Assembly (NCBI RefSeq): GCF_000002425.4
Contig: NC_037260.1
Location: 15,049,372 to 15,113,371, forward strand
Length of the DNA stretch: 64,000 nucleotides
Source: Physcomitrium patens
Lineage: Eukaryota; Streptophyta; Bryopsida; Funariales; Funariaceae
Direction: 5' to 3'
A program made the position numbers and the translations under genes. The notes under the pieces are model-generated. The model worked only from the letters and a program-made list of their open reading frames with translations, did no database searches and was not told the origin of the DNA. This document shows positions 1 to 12,664 of this stretch, one piece after another (positions within the stretch are counted from its first letter, which is position 1; each line of letters starts with the position of its first letter).

Positions 1-65
1 TTAGGATTTAGAGTTTGGTTAAGGTTTGATTTACGATTTAGGGTTTGGTTTAGGATTTGAATCTA
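1..65. repeat. Degenerate TTTAGGG-like repeat
   Basis: This short stretch is built from variants of the plant telomere unit such as TTTAGGG, GTTTGGTT and TTAGGATTT. It resembles the reverse complement of the longer degenerate array at 33180-33550. It may be the edge of an F-family LTR running in from outside the window. The units are too decayed for a true telomere end, so I read it as interstitial telomere-like or simple-sequence DNA. Confidence 0.5.
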
Positions 66-946
66 AAAGGTATGACATTATATTCAAAATATCTATAAAT
101 AATTTAAAAAGTAGTCTTGAATTTATCTCTTTCTTTGAAACGAACTAAGTTGTATGCTCTTCATAGATCTATTTTGATATAAATCTTTGCTTGATTGAGT
201 TGATCAAGAAGTTCTAAAATCAAAGGCAAAGGATACCTGTTCTTGACGGTGATCTTATTGAATCCTCAATAATCTACATACATTTATAGAGATCCATCTT
301 TCTTCTTCATTAATAAAATAGGAGATCCGGTTGGAGATTTAGAATGGCATATGAAGTTCTTTACTAAGTTCTCATCAATGCACTCCTTTAATGCTACTAG
401 TTCATTCTGCTATAAGCTATAGAATAGTCTGAATGGTGGTTAAGTTCATTCTTGTAAATCAATTGAACAATCATAAGGTTAATGTTCTAAAAGAATAATT
501 ACATTCTCCTTTTCAAAAATATCTTGGAATTCTTCATATTGATTAGGAATACTACTTGATGTTTTTTTACCATCAGAAATAGGCATAACATATATAGCAA
601 AAGATGATACTTCTTTTAGAGCATGCATGAAAGCTCTCGCACCTATCAGTAAAGGTTTGGAAGTACTAGACTTTTTTATTTCTACTTCATTAACTTGATC
701 TTTGATTATAATACCAAAAAAATTAAAGTTATGAGAAATCTAATCTATTTAAGGATTATATTTTTTTAGCCACGATAATTCTAAAATAATTAAATTAGAG
801 AGAGATCTTATTATATTAAATACTACTATATTATTATGATCTTTAATTATTATAGCTAAAAGAACAATCTCATGGATAGCATTTCCAAAAGACAAAGAAC
901 AACTATCTAAGACTTCTACATGTACAAATTTAGTTTTCTTGACTAA

Positions 947-977
<31 letters not shown>

Positions 978-1090
978 GATGAAATCTTTGTTTATAAAAT
1001 AAGTTGAGGCTCTTGAATCTAATAAGATAAGGACTTTGTGATTTTTAGGTCCTAAATGTATTGAAGTAAAAGTGAAAGTAAAATAAGTTA
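66..1090 (-). mobile_element. Decayed family A chromovirus fragment (protease to RT)
   Basis: On the minus strand this matches, part by part, the protease and N-terminal reverse transcriptase regions of element A1 (compare 17680-18620). The RT part lies at about 80-400, where the stretch after 'gatctattttgatataaat' follows A1's RT, and the protease part at about 850-1060. It is heavily decayed, with many breaks, and includes a run of 29 T's. No gag is seen on its upstream side, so it is a fragment that may continue beyond the left edge. The family assignment is by direct comparison with A1. Confidence 0.75.
949..977. repeat. Poly-T run (29 T)
   Basis: An uninterrupted homopolymer inside the protease part of the A fragment. 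It is most simply a slippage expansion, since matching element sequence continues on both sides. Confidence 0.85.
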
Positions 1091-2084
1091 TTTTGTAGAA
1101 GATATTACCTCAGATAAATTGCTAATAGTCAAAGAATTGACTCTTGGTGTATAGAAAGGGCATCTTATAGATATAGGATGAGGTCAAGGACTAAGAGTCA
1201 AAAACAAGAGGATAAAAAATGAACTAAAGAATATCTAAAGACTAAGTAAGAATAATAAGTATTTGAATTAGGATTCCTTTGTAGTTAGTAAGATGTCAAA
1301 GGATCCAAGGACCATAAGATATCCTCGAGGTACATTAGATACCAAAGGATCCTAGGACCTAAAATCATATGTATAAAAGTCAAAGAGTGGAAGTTGTCTT
1401 GTAAGGTAGCAACCACAACCTATAAGTACTGGATGTTGGAAGTGAAAAATATCGTACTCCATACTGTCTTTGTGTTCAACCTTGCTGATACTATATGTTA
1501 TGACTATAAAGTTCTATTTCTTTAGTAGGTTATGGATCCACTCACCTTTAGTTGTGAATTTTGAAGTTCTTTGAAATTTTTTTGTTATTATGAGGAGTAG
1601 ATCTTATGGTTGTTGTTGATGTTAGAATTTGGTATCTTCTAAATCTCCTTTTGCATCTAATTGTTGATGTAGTTACGTTCTTATTTTTTGTTAAGTGCAT
1701 TCATGGTCTTTAAGATTATTATACACTTTAGAATGTTGTTTTAGAACACTAGTGGTGTATTTCTTTGCTGACCTACTTCATTGATATATTAACATTGAAC
1801 TTTTATAAGCTTAAGTTCTTAATAGATCTTCTTATAGTCAAAAGAGGTGTTATGAGACATTAGAGGTGATAAAAGAGTGGAAAAGCTTGTAAGAGAGGTT
1901 TTGATAGTGTATGAGACTTATAAAAAATCTTATAAGTGAATTTGAAAGTGATCAAAGAGTAAAAACACTAATTTATTTACAAAGAAGGCATTTTGGGATT
2001 ATAAGGCAGTAACATCTTTTTGTTGATTTTAAGAGTTATATCTTCTCTTATCTTGATTTTTTTTTATACATCCGTTCTTTAGAC
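1091..2084. other. Noncoding stretch, possible copia LTR and leader
   Basis: No open frame or known protein is seen here. It lies just upstream of a copia gag reading in the plus direction. It has a TATA-like TATAAAAG at 1372-1379 and, near 1630, a TGGTATC that recalls the start of an initiator-Met tRNA primer site. Part of it may therefore be the copia element's 5' LTR and leader, but I could not find a second LTR or clean TG...CA ends. Confidence 0.3.
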
Positions 2085-3060
2085 ATGGCTTTAAGTGAGG
2101 GTGAAGATTTGAGAGTCATTGAGAAGTTTAGAGGTGACAACTTCTACCATTGGAAGAAGAAAATGGAGTTTTTGTTGGCTTCATTGGACCTTTGGGACAT
2201 TGTTGATGAAAGTGAAGAGCCTTCTAGTGATAATGCTGATGTCAAGGTGAAGAAGGAGTACAAACTACATGAAAGAAAGGCTTTTGACATGATTACAAGA
2301 AATCTTGATAATGTCAATTTTTCACATGTAATTGGTTGCAATGGATCAGCAAAAATATGGAAGACTCTTTGTAATATCTATGAGAGTAAAAGCCTTGCTA
2401 ATATTCTATGGATAAGGAGGAAGTTCTTAATGGTAAAGATGGAAGAAGGAGTTAACTTCATGGTTCATGTTAATAAGGTAAAAGTACTTGCAAACCAACT
2501 AGCAGTTGTTGACACACCATTTAATGATAGAGAAATTGTGTTGACATTACTCATGAGTCTTCTCAAGTCCTATAACTACCTCATTGTGGCATTGGAGTCT
2601 ATCAACATGAAAGAGTTGACCATGAATTATGTCACATCAAGACTTGCACATGAAGTATTGAAGAAGAAAAAAAAAGAGCTTCAAAGTGATGATTCGATTC
2701 TATTCTCAAGACAAGGCAAAGGTAGCTTTCTACACTAACATGATAATTTAAAAAATAACATAAGAAATCATTATATTTGTAAAAAACCAAGTTATTTTTC
2801 TAAAAATTGCTACAAGGACAAGAAAAGAAAAAGAAAAAATACAAATAATGCTAGTGATAGTTTTGGTGGAGATGATTATCCTTTCATGGCAAGTGAAGGA
2901 GCCTCTATTGCTGCCATGTCTAAGTAGATTATAGATTTAGGTATCACTAAACACATGACACCATAAAAGTGTTCATTTGATACTTATGAAGTAATTCTAG
3001 CAACAAAAGTATAGTTGGGAGATAATAGCATGGTGCAAGCGATTGGAATTGGCTCCATTG
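2085..3060 (+). mobile_element. Ty1/copia fragment: gag (UBN2) to protease
   Basis: The gag part opens at 2085 and is readable for about 217 residues. It has the UBN2/copia gag layout: an early FxGDNFYHWKKKMEFLL stretch, WDIV, a central region ending in CNIYESKSLANI, and a lysine-rich tail. A decayed zinc-knuckle-like region follows near 2770-2815, then a protease-like region with an IDLGITKHMT motif near 2930. No integrase or RT follows, because chromovirus sequence in the opposite direction starts at about 3095. The piece is broken and incomplete. The family call rests on gag and protease together. Confidence 0.8.
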
Positions 3061-3094
3061 TAGTAGAGATTGTCTTCTTCCACCTTTCCATTCA

Positions 3095-3560
3095 AAAAAG
3101 CCATCTTTACATTCCTAGATTTGATTGTAAGGTCGATTTACTTACTTCCTTTAATTATACAACTTCTTGCCATAGACTCTGAACTTCTTGCACATGTGTA
3201 GACATAGTACTTCCATGACTTATATTAGAAATATATGAGATTTCTATTCTAAGAATTTTGACAAGCTCATGAAGATCTACAATACTTGTAAATCTATTTT
3301 CACTTCTACTTGGTATAAAATCTATAATCTTTTCTCCCATAGATAATTCAAACAAATCCAAAAAGTTAAATTAGAAGAAGATAATCTACAATCTTTAATA
3401 AAAATTTCTACAAAGAGGAGTAATCCACTTTCTTTAAGAAAAGATCAGTATTAGAAAATAAGATTTTTTTGTTTAAAAGGTGGATAGTCTGCAACCTTCA
3501 AAATATAAGAATAGAAGTGTAATAATTCATTGACTTCTATAATAAGATAAAAATATTATG
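3095..3560 (-). mobile_element. Family A gag start and leader fragment
   Basis: On the minus strand this reads as the N-terminal gag segment seen also in A4 at 10830-11050. Both share EKIID, RSENRF and ISYISN stretches and the following codons. Further upstream on the same strand (3420-3540) is the 5' leader, with a decayed copy of the conserved leader hairpin. The minus-strand LTR at 3578-4149 directly abuts it, so this is the 5' end of a minus-strand family A copy. It is broken. Confidence 0.65.
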
Positions 3561-3577
3561 TTAGAACTCTTATCAAA

Positions 3578-4106
3578 TTTTCAAGGATATGAATCTCAAA
3601 AAAAAAAAATCCTCAATACACTCCTGTATCATTAAAGAAAACTAAAAAGTCACTCAAAAGATAATATAATATTAATTAAAATGGCTATTTCTAAAAATAA
3701 GAAGATTAGAGAGTCTTGAAATAAGACTAAGGACTAGAACGGCATTGATAAGAGTGAAGAAGGCTTCACTTTTGCTTCCATATATACTCTTAACTAGAAG
3801 CTACGTGGCATTGTCCTATAAGACCTCCAAAACATGTTGACTTTGCTAGCTACATGTCTTAATTTACAAGGCAAGTTATCTACGTATGCACCACATGATT
3901 AACTTGTTCTACAAGTTATTATATAGAGTTAACTTGTTCCACAAGCTACTAAGATGTGGTTAACTTATTGCCTAAGTTTCTGACCGAGAAACACATCTAA
4001 AGTCAAAACCGCATCTACGTAGCTTTTAAGAAGCTTCACTAAAAGACTTTATGAAATTAATCTATATTTATCTATTTCTACCTAATAAATTAAGTAATTA
4101 TTAAAG

Positions 4107-4143
<37 letters not shown>

Positions 4144-4149
4144 ATGACA
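3578..4149 (-). repeat. Family A LTR (decayed, minus)
   Basis: It matches the LTRs of A1 and A2 along its length, including the block ACAAGGCAAG near the middle and an end reading CTATGACA. It is the 5' LTR of the minus-strand fragment next to it. An AT dinucleotide run has expanded near its terminal end (4111-4141). It lies head to head with plus-strand LTR sequence starting at 4150, forming an inverted repeat. Confidence 0.7.
4111..4141. repeat. (TA)n microsatellite
   Basis: About 15 uninterrupted TA units, inside the A-type LTR close to its terminus. A similar AT run sits near the start of the LTR-like copy at 63308, suggesting this part of the LTR is prone to expansion. Confidence 0.9.
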
Positions 4150-4551
4150 GATGTACATATAAAAAACTTGCCTTGCAATTTAAGATATATATCTTCCAAG
4201 GTCAATATGTTTTAGAGCTTTAATAGGACATTGCCTTGTCGCTTCTAATTAGGAATATAAATAGAGATAAGAGTGAAGCCTTCTCTACTCTTGTTAATAC
4301 CTTTCTAGTTCTTAGTCTTATTTTAAGATTTTCTAGTCTTCTTATTTTTGAAAATAACCATTCTAATTCAATATTATATCATCTTTGAGTGACTTTTTAG
4401 TTCTTTTGAATGATACAAGAGTATATTGAGGATTTTTTCTTTGAGATTTATGTCCTTGATAATTTGACAAGAACTAACTTACTGTTCTTCTCTTTTTTAG
4501 AAATCAATGGATTATCTTATTTTTATTATTATATTTTGAAGGTTACAAATT
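4150..4551 (+). repeat. Partial family A LTR and leader (plus)
   Basis: This reads as the downstream half of a plus-strand A LTR, followed by leader-like sequence up to the start of A3's 5' LTR. It mirrors 3478-3880, where the same LTR lies on the other strand, so the two form arms of a large imperfect inverted repeat. No coding sequence is present. Confidence 0.6.
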
Positions 4552-5078
4552 ACATCATGGATATATACATATAAACTAATAATTATCTATATAATGAGAT
4601 AAAAATAAGCAAAAGTAGATTAATTCCATTATATCTTCTACAAAAACTTTTTAGAAGCTTCATAGACACTATTTTGACTTTATAGGTGTCTATAATTGAT
4701 TTTTTAGGTTAAAAATGTGGTCAAAAAATTAGTCATGTGCCACACATATTGATAGCTTAAAGAACAAGAAATTTTTATGGCACACATATAGAAAACTTTC
4801 TTGGTAAGCTAACGCATGATTTATGCAAAGTCAATACATATTAGAAGTCCTATAGAACATTACTACATAGCTTCTAATTAAATAATTTATATAGAGGCAA
4901 GAGTGTAGCCTTCTTCACTCTTATCAACTCCTTTCTTACTTCTAGTCTAGATTCAAGAGTCTTTAGTTTTTTTGTCTTTTGGAAATAGCCATTTTAGTTT
5001 CTTTTTAATATACATACTTCTTTATTTTTATTTTATTATATTCATTTATTTACTTTCATGAAGTTCTTAACCTTGACA
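4552..5078 (+). repeat. A3 5' LTR
   Basis: It begins with TCATGGATATA, equivalent to the TGTCAcGGacATA start of younger copies, and ends with CCTTGACA. The leader follows with a primer-site-like TATCAAAG a little over 20 nt downstream. It aligns with the shared LTR at 10156 through both ends. Confidence 0.7.
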
Positions 5079-5167
5079 GATTAACAAGAGTATACTTATA
5101 ATATCAAAGTCTTGTCTTTTTTTAATTAAGTGTGGATTATTTTTTTTCTTGATAAGACATAAGCATA

Positions 5168-5195
5168 TTAGAAGTTATAGATTATCCTCTTTTAA
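5168..5195 (+). promoter_or_regulatory. Leader hairpin of A3
   Basis: TTAGAAG pairs with CTTTTAA (one G-U pair) around a 14-nt loop ending in GATTATCCT. This is the A3 copy of a stem-loop found in the 5' leaders of A1, A2, B1 and B2. Its role is unknown; RNA packaging or dimerisation would fit the position. Confidence 0.45.
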
Positions 5196-8100
5196 ACTGA
5201 TATTTTTCTTAGTATCTTCTTCAATGTCTAGTTCTCTCTTCTATAGGACTTAAGTAAAATTAGATGTATTTTTTTTTCTAAGTATTATCATGACAAAGCT
5301 TTTTGAAATGAAGAGTATAATAACATAAATACAAGAGTAGTTGAAAAAATTAATGCTTGTAATTCATCAACTCAGTTTATTACGAAAATCAATAATAAGA
5401 ATGGCATAAAGTGAAGATATAGATTTGATTAGAATTGCTTCAATATCTATACCAAATTATGTCCCTTCTCTTATGATAGAACATCCTTCTAATATTAGAA
5501 AACCAAGAGTTGCCCTGCTTGAAAAGTTTGATGGCACTAGATCTAAATTTTGAGGATTTATCAATCAAGTATAACTTTTGATTGTACTTCAAGTCCAAAT
5601 CTATCCAACTTTAAGATCAGAAGTTAGATTCATTGATATACTTCTTTCAAATTCAATATTATCATAATTTTCATCTTTTTTTGAACGATGAGATCTAATA
5701 TTGAATAATTTAGAGGCTTTTTTGGAGAAGTTTTGATCCATGTATAGAAAACATGATGTAACTAGTATTGCAACCAACAAGATCCATATTTTGCAATAAA
5801 GCAATCAATTCATAATATTATATGCTTCACAATTTTGACAACGTGCAACTGATATCAAATGAAATAATGTTGTACTTATTAGCCAATTTTTCTATGGATT
5901 ATAATATGAGATAAAAAAATTGATGCTCAACTTATTTAATCCTCAAACAGTTGTCAAGCATTTGACTTTGCTATGAAGTATAATAATCAACTTTTTGAAT
6001 TTTGATCTAAGAGTCAGACAAGTGGACCTCAACGTTACTATCATTCAATGGCAATATCAATATCTTTTCAATACATACATTCAAAATTAGAAGATATATA
6101 AATTGATATGATATGTTTCAAACCACTTATTAAGCAAGAAAAGTTTTTTTGCCATCAGAAAAGATTGTGCTTATATTATGGAGAACCTAAGTACATTGCT
6201 CAATATTTTCTAAAGAAATGATATAATTATAAAATGAGGAGTAGAAATATCTAAGATAATATATTAAAAAATAAGTTTTTCTAGCTACAATAAGAACCAT
6301 GCCACTAGAACCTTATACAAATGAAGGTCCTATTTTTTCCTCAAAATCCTCTCCTTATTTTACACTAAATATTATTTTATGACCTAAATATTATAAAGCC
6401 TTTGTCTTGTTAGATGCAAGAGCCATAACATATTTTTTAGATGAAGAATTTATTAAAAGACTTAGTATATCTTTAATGAGGAAAACTAAACCCATTCATG
6501 TAGAAATTATAGATGGTCGTCCATTGTCTTTTGGAGATGATACTCATGAAACCTCTCCTATAGAAGTAATTACTAATGGTCATAATAGCTTTGTGATATT
6601 TAATATCATTAGATCTCTCTCTAATCTAATGATTTTAGGCTTATTGTGGTTAAAAAAATACAACCCTCAAGTAGATTAGATTTTTGGTACTGTCAACTTT
6701 TTTAAGAATATAACTAAGAGTATAGTTAATGAAGTAAAAAATCACAAATCTAGTACATTTAAACCTATGTTTGTAAGTGCAAGAGCCTTCTTACATGCTG
6801 CAAAAGAGGGATCATCTTATGTCATTTATGCTACACCTATTTCTAATGATACAAAGACTTCAAGTAGTATTCTAAGCAAATATGAAGAATTTCAAGATGT
6901 ATTTGAAAACAATATGAATATGTTTCTTAAACATTGTTCCTATGACTGTTCAATTGACCTTCAAGAAAAAATACAACCACTATTTGAATCAATTTATAAT
7001 TTTTCACAAAATGAGTTGGCTAAACTCAATGAATATATTAAAAAAAATCTAGCAAAGAACTTCATACACTATTCCAAATCTCTAATATGAGCTCCAATTC
7101 TATTTATGAAGAAAAAAAATATATCATTACAAATATGTATTCATTATCAATAACTCCACAAGATCACTATCAAGAACAGGTATCCATTACCTTTAATATT
7201 TGGACTTCTTAATCAATTAAATCAAGCCAAGATCTATACAAAAATAGATCTATAAAGAGCATACAATCTGATATGCATCAAAAAAGGAGATAGATGGAAG
7301 ACTATATTTTGAACCAAATATGAAAATTTTGAATATAATATCATATCTCTTTTGGACTTATAAATATACCAAAAAAATTTCAACATCTTATAAATAATAT
7401 TTTTTAAGAATTTTAGGACGATTTTGTTATCTATTATCTAAATAATATCTTAATTTATTCTAAGAATATAAAAGAATATGAATTTCATGTTCGTTATGTG
7501 TTACAAAAATTAAGAGATTTCAGATTCTTTGTTAAGATAGAAAAGTGTGTATTCGACACTACTAAAGTTGATTTCTTAAGTTATATCATTTCAAATGATG
7601 GACTTATGATGGATCTTAAAAAAATTCAAACTATTATGGATTAAAAGATATCAAAAATGATACAAGATGTCTAATATTTTTTGGAATTTGCCAACTACTA
7701 CTGAATCTTCATCAAGGACTTTTCTTGAATTATAGCTCTACTTATACATGTGACTTATAAAGGCAAATTTTAGTGGAATCAAGAAGTACAAGTAGTATTT
7801 GAAGCTTCAAAGACAGCCTTTATTTGTATACTAATCTTATTTTATTTTGACTTTTATAAGATATTTTTTATAAAAATAGATACATTTGACTTTTCTTGGA
7901 TGCTATATTAATATAAATGAAAACGAATAATAAAATCCACCTCATAGCTTTTCATTCTAAAAAAGTTTTAGTAGTCTAGATTAACTAGGAGATCTACAAC
8001 AAAGAACTTCTTACAATTATGGATTCTTTTCAAGAATGGTGTCATTATTTAGAAGGATTTTTCAATCTAATCATTATATGTATAGATCATAAGAATTTCA

Positions 8101-9739
8101 AATACTTCATATCAACATGTATTTTGAATTGTCGCCAAGTCTGTAGAAGCATGTCTTTATCAAGATTTAATTTCAAAATCACATATCGACTTGGAAAATA
8201 ATAAGGTTTGTGAAACGCTTTGTCTAAATATTCTTATCTTGCATCAAAAGAAGGAGATACATCTTTTTATTAACAAAGAACTATTCTCTTGAAGCTCAAG
8301 TATTTTCATCTTCAAGTAATGAAATCAACATTGGCTACTGATTCAAACTTTGTCAAACAAATTCAATCAAGTATGTCTTTTAATCCTCTTGTTTATGATA
8401 TCAAGAATCATACTTTTAAGTCTCATGATGCTTCTAAATTTGAATTGAAAAACAACCTAGTCTATTTCAAATGATGCCTATATGTTCTAAAAAGAGAAGC
8501 ATATTTATATGTTCTTCAAGTACGCCACAATTTTTCAATATTTGGATATTTTTGATACAACAAGATTTTAGAACTAATATCTAAAGCTTTTTGGTGGCTG
8601 CAAATGTGAAAGGTGGTCAAAGCTTTTTTTTAATCATATGATGTTTGTTCAAGATCAAAAACTCCCCGTCATCGACTTTATAAACTTCTTCAACCATTAC
8701 CTATTCCAAAACAACCATAGTCTTCTATTTCTATGGATTCCATTATGGATCTTTCAATTCCAGATTTATATGGTTTTATATTTGTGATAGTAGATTATTT
8801 TACAAAGATGGCATATTTTTTACCATGTATAAAATTTATCAGAGGTGAAGAAACAGTGAAGCTTTTCCTTGATAATATCTATCGCTATCATAGATTGCCT
8901 AAGGATATTATATTAGATTAGAAGACTCAATTTATATCAAGATTTTAAAAAATCCTCTTTTAAAATCTAAAGATAGATATAAAACTATCTTTAGCATTTT
9001 ATATTCAAATAGATGGATAAATAAAGTATATAAATTAAGTTTTGGAATAATATTTAAGGTCTACGATTAATTACCTATAAGCTAATTAAGAAACTCTTTT
9101 ATCATTGGCAAAGTTTGTTTATAATAATATGATACATTTTTCTATGCAAAAATTATCTTTCTTTGTTAATTATAATTACTATCCATGACTTGATATTTTG
9201 ACTTTTCAAAAGTTAATAATCATGTTACGAGAGATTTGACAAATCATTTGTTTGAGCTATATGCAACAATGAAGGTGGAATTAAAAGAATCTCAAGAATA
9301 ACAAAAGAGTAACGCAGATGCCTATTAAAAAGAACAACCACAATTTAATGTAGGTTACAAGGTATAATTACTTCATCGTAATGTCAAGACTACTCGTCAT
9401 TGTGTTAAGTTGGACTATTGCAGGCTTAGACCTTTTTCATTGGTGTTGCATTAAGTCTAGAACTTAGACCTTTTCTATTAGCAAGAATATGATATTAATG
9501 AATATACATATGAGCAAGCAAAGAATCTTATAAAAGCAACAAAGATAGTAGAGGCTTTTCATCAATGACATCCATCAAAATCAAAATAAAAGATAACAAA
9601 CCTTTACTATAAATAAAATACAATTCATGAAAAAAATTATTTTATCTTTTATCTTTGTTTGTAGTTTTTATATGATTATGGAGTTAAAGAGATGAAGAAT
9701 CAACAAACGATGGATTCAATTCAAGAGCCATTATTTATT

Positions 9740-10115
9740 GAATTATCAAAAGAAATGTTGTAATTATCACACCCTTCAAAGCAACATAATAAGAATGAAG
9801 ACCTTCAAGAACAACATGTTCTTCTTCAAATAGATGACAAGATACAACGTATTTGAAATCACAACCTTAGAAGGAACTTTCAATGTTTGGTGATTTTACT
9901 AGAAGTAGAAAAAATTCTTGACAATATTCCAAATATATTATTTTAAGGAAGTCATGAAGGCCTCAACAATAATAAAATAATTGGGTGGCCTTTCCACCTT
10001 GGTATTAGACACTATCAATGGTTGAAAGGCCCTATCAACCATCTTTGAAGAAAACAAAGATCAGAATATGTGACAAATATAATTTGTTACATCTTAGATT
10101 TCTTCAACATATGAT
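9740..10115 (+). mobile_element. A3 copy of the extra 3' ORF
   Basis: A decayed copy of the unrecognised ORF that follows the chromodomain in these elements. The conserved core is visible near 9990-10110 as RHYQWLKGPINHL and YILDFFNI, matching GHYRWLRGPINHL and IIDFLNI of A1. It lies just before the 3' LTR. Confidence 0.6.
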
Positions 10116-10155
10116 GACCGCTTCTCATAGAACTTATCTCTAGATGAGGAGATAA

Positions 10156-10660
10156 TATCATGGACATATACATGTAAATCAATAATTACTTATACAATTA
10201 GATAAATGTAGGCAAAAATAGGTTAGTTCTATAATATCTTCTATATGAACTTAGAAGCTTCATGGACATTACTTTGACTTTATAGGTATCTATAATAGAC
10301 TTTTTAGGTTAAAAATATGGTCAAAAAGTTGGCCATGTACCACACATGTTGGTAGCTTGAAGAACAAGCTAATTATATGGAATATACATAAAAAACTTGT
10401 CTTGTAAGTTAAAACATGTGTCCTACAAAGTCAACATATATAAGAGCTTCTATAGAACATCGCCACATAGATCCTAATTAGATAGTATATATAGAGAAGC
10501 AAGAGTGAAGCCCTCTTCACTCTTATCAACTCCTTTCTTGCTTTTGGTCTAAATTCAAGAGTTTTTAATTTCTTTGTCTTTTGGCAATAGCCATTCGAAT
10601 TTCTTTTAATATATATACTTCTTTATTTTTATTTTTTATACTTTTTATTTATTTTTATCA
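10156..10660 (+). repeat. LTR shared by A3 and A4
   Basis: It starts TATCATGGACATATAC, matching the LTR starts at 4552 and 43589. The right end is blurred by T-rich drift. A3's 3' ORF precedes it and A4's leader and gag follow it, so a single LTR serves two internal regions. This is the arrangement left by recombination between LTRs. Confidence 0.65.
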
Positions 10661-11528
10661 TATTTTTATTTGTAATAACTATCCACCTTTAAAAATAAAC
10701 AATCTTATTTCTTAATATTAATTTTTTTCTTAAATAAAGTGAATTATCCATCTTTGTGATAAAATTTATTTGATATTAAAGTTTACAAATTATTTTCTTC
10801 TAATTTAATATTTTAAATTTATTTGAATTATTTATGGAAGAAAAAATTATAGATATTATTCTTAATAGAAGTGAGAATAGATTTGTAACTATTACAGATC
10901 TACATGTACTTGTCAATATTCTAAGAATAGATATCTCATATATTTCTAATATGAATTATAGAGATACTGTTCCTATACCTATAGAAGAAGTTCAACATCT
11001 GAATTAAAAAGTTTTTTAATTGAAAGAAGCAAGTAAATTGATCTCACAATCGAATCTAAGAAGTTTTACTTTTATATGTATGATAAGGATAAGAATTAGT
11101 ATGTCTGAGAAGTTTGATGGAATAAGATCAAAATTTTAAAGATTTTTGTAACAAATCAAGCTTTATCTAAGGTTGTGTGAGTCATCAGATTGACTCACTA
11201 GTTGTTTTAGGACAAAAGAATGCATGTAAAGTGCCAAAATTACAATTATTAGGTAAAGATGTGCTTAGAAGATGTTAAAGAAAGAAGAATAGTATTAGTG
11301 GAGAAGAAATGGACTCTTAGTAAGTCTTGGAGGTAATTATTTTAGTTAGTTTAGTATTTTTACTTATTATTGAGGAGTAAGGATTAGTTACTAAAATCAA
11401 TATTCATATTGATCTTATATCTATATATATTACTTATACAAAAACTATAAATATTAGTTAGTAATTAAAAGAAGCATGAGAAAGAACCTCATGTCTTTTT
11501 AGTTATTTACATAAAAAGTAGAATTTAT

Positions 11529-11800
11529 AGTAGATTTAAATTGATTCTATTACTCTAAAAAATCAATAATATAGGAAATTATATCCTTAAATTACTATTA
11601 GCATTATAGAAACATTATAGGAATTTTTAAATTTTATTTAGAAATTATTTAGAAATTTTAGTAGATTCAAATTATTTTTTATCAGTATAAAAAATCTTCA
11701 ATGTAGGGAATTATATCTTTAAATGGATATTAGAATTATAGAAATATTATAGGAATTTTTCGAATTTATTTAGAATTTATTTGAATTTTCTATGAATTTT
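11529..11800. repeat. Two-copy tandem duplication, about 135 bp
   Basis: Two units in direct orientation share AGTAGATT at the start, GAAATTATATC-like centres and ATTATAGGAATTTTT at the end. They have drifted clearly apart, so the duplication is not recent. No coding content. Confidence 0.7.
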
Positions 11801-12059
11801 TAGGGTAATTTTTAAGACCTTGGTAAAATTGAGTTTTATCACTTGGGGAGCTATTATGAAGAAATGGAGCAAGGTTTGAAGGCCAAAAAATATTTCTAGG
11901 CTAATTGGGTGTTTTTAAACTCCTTGGTGAAATAAAAAATACAAAATTATTAATTCTACTAGTAGAAAATAGGTGGACTAGTAGCTAGTATAGTCCTTGT
12001 AAGAAGGGAGGTGCACAAGTTCCATATGGGCTGTAGCACCTTGGATGTAGGTAGGAAGA

Positions 12060-12185
12060 TAAGACTAAGGCCTCAAGGCCTCTTTAGGCAACCAATATAC
12101 ACTACATGTGAGCCTTGGTGAGGCTCGAACCCTTGATCTATAAGCAAGTTACCCTTGAGGTAAAATATTTTCACTTCACTTTTTA
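12060..12185 (-). repeat. Possible tRNA-derived SINE segment
   Basis: On the minus strand, GGGTTCGAGCCTCACC matches the Pol III B box (GGTTCGANNCC) in the wording typical of plant tRNA-derived SINEs. A weaker A-box-like ACCTCAAGGGTAACTTG lies upstream of it at tRNA-like spacing. I saw no clear target duplication or tail, so the call is tentative. Confidence 0.35.
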
Positions 12186-12664
12186 ATTATTTACTTCTTA
12201 TTTTTTAAACCTTCATAACTTACTCATAGTAATTCGGATTTATATGTTTCTTAAGTCACTGGAAAGATAATAAAATTATCTATCCAAAAATTTACTTTTT
12301 ACTTTTATTTTTACTCTTTACTAGATGAAAATACAGTAAACAGACTGTGACTTAGTTTTTGATTGTGTACTTGCTTCATGTCATTCATTTCAATTGTTTC
12401 TTAGTTAATCATCTTTTTTTCTTGTTAATTCCTTACTTTCCTTTATACCATCAATTAAAATCAACTCTTAATTGATGCCATCTTATAATTGAGGTTGAAG
12501 AGTGAAACTTACACTCATAAGTTGCATCCCTTCTAATACTCTAATGGATTTACTCAAGTCAAATTCATAGGCACACTTCTATTAAAAAGTGTTCTCCCTT
12601 GGTTTGTACCTTTGATGGAAAAAGATTTATAATTCCTTTATAATTTGAATTCATTCTTAGAAAT

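Larger units (their letters stand above)
4552..10660 (+). mobile_element. A3: old chromovirus, LTR to LTR
   Basis: A Ty3/gypsy chromovirus with 5' LTR 4552-5078, leader about 5079-5395, gag about 5400-6240, protease about 6380-6680, RT about 6880-7650, RNase H about 7770-8200, integrase about 8290-9160, chromodomain about 9430-9590, the extra 3' ORF about 9740-10115, and 3' LTR 10156 to about 10660. The parts were recognised by comparison with A1 and B1. It is heavily decayed, with dozens of breaks, and is among the oldest copies here. Its 3' LTR is followed directly by a second internal region (A4) in the same direction, so that LTR is shared. Confidence 0.8.
11165..12517. mobile_element. 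Unclassified noncoding insert in A4 gag
   Basis: About 1.35 kb that separates two gag segments which are adjacent in A1. It starts near TGTGTGAGTCATC and ends near CTTACACTCATA, so its ends are loosely inverted, as in an LTR-like unit. It has no open frame. It holds a two-copy tandem duplication (11529-11800) and a tRNA-promoter-like segment (about 12060-12185). It may be a solo LTR of a family not otherwise seen here, or a composite. Confidence 0.45.

Noticed and set aside
11165-12517. A confident solo LTR call
   Set aside because: Ends are only loosely inverted and no target duplication could be shown, so it is left unclassified.
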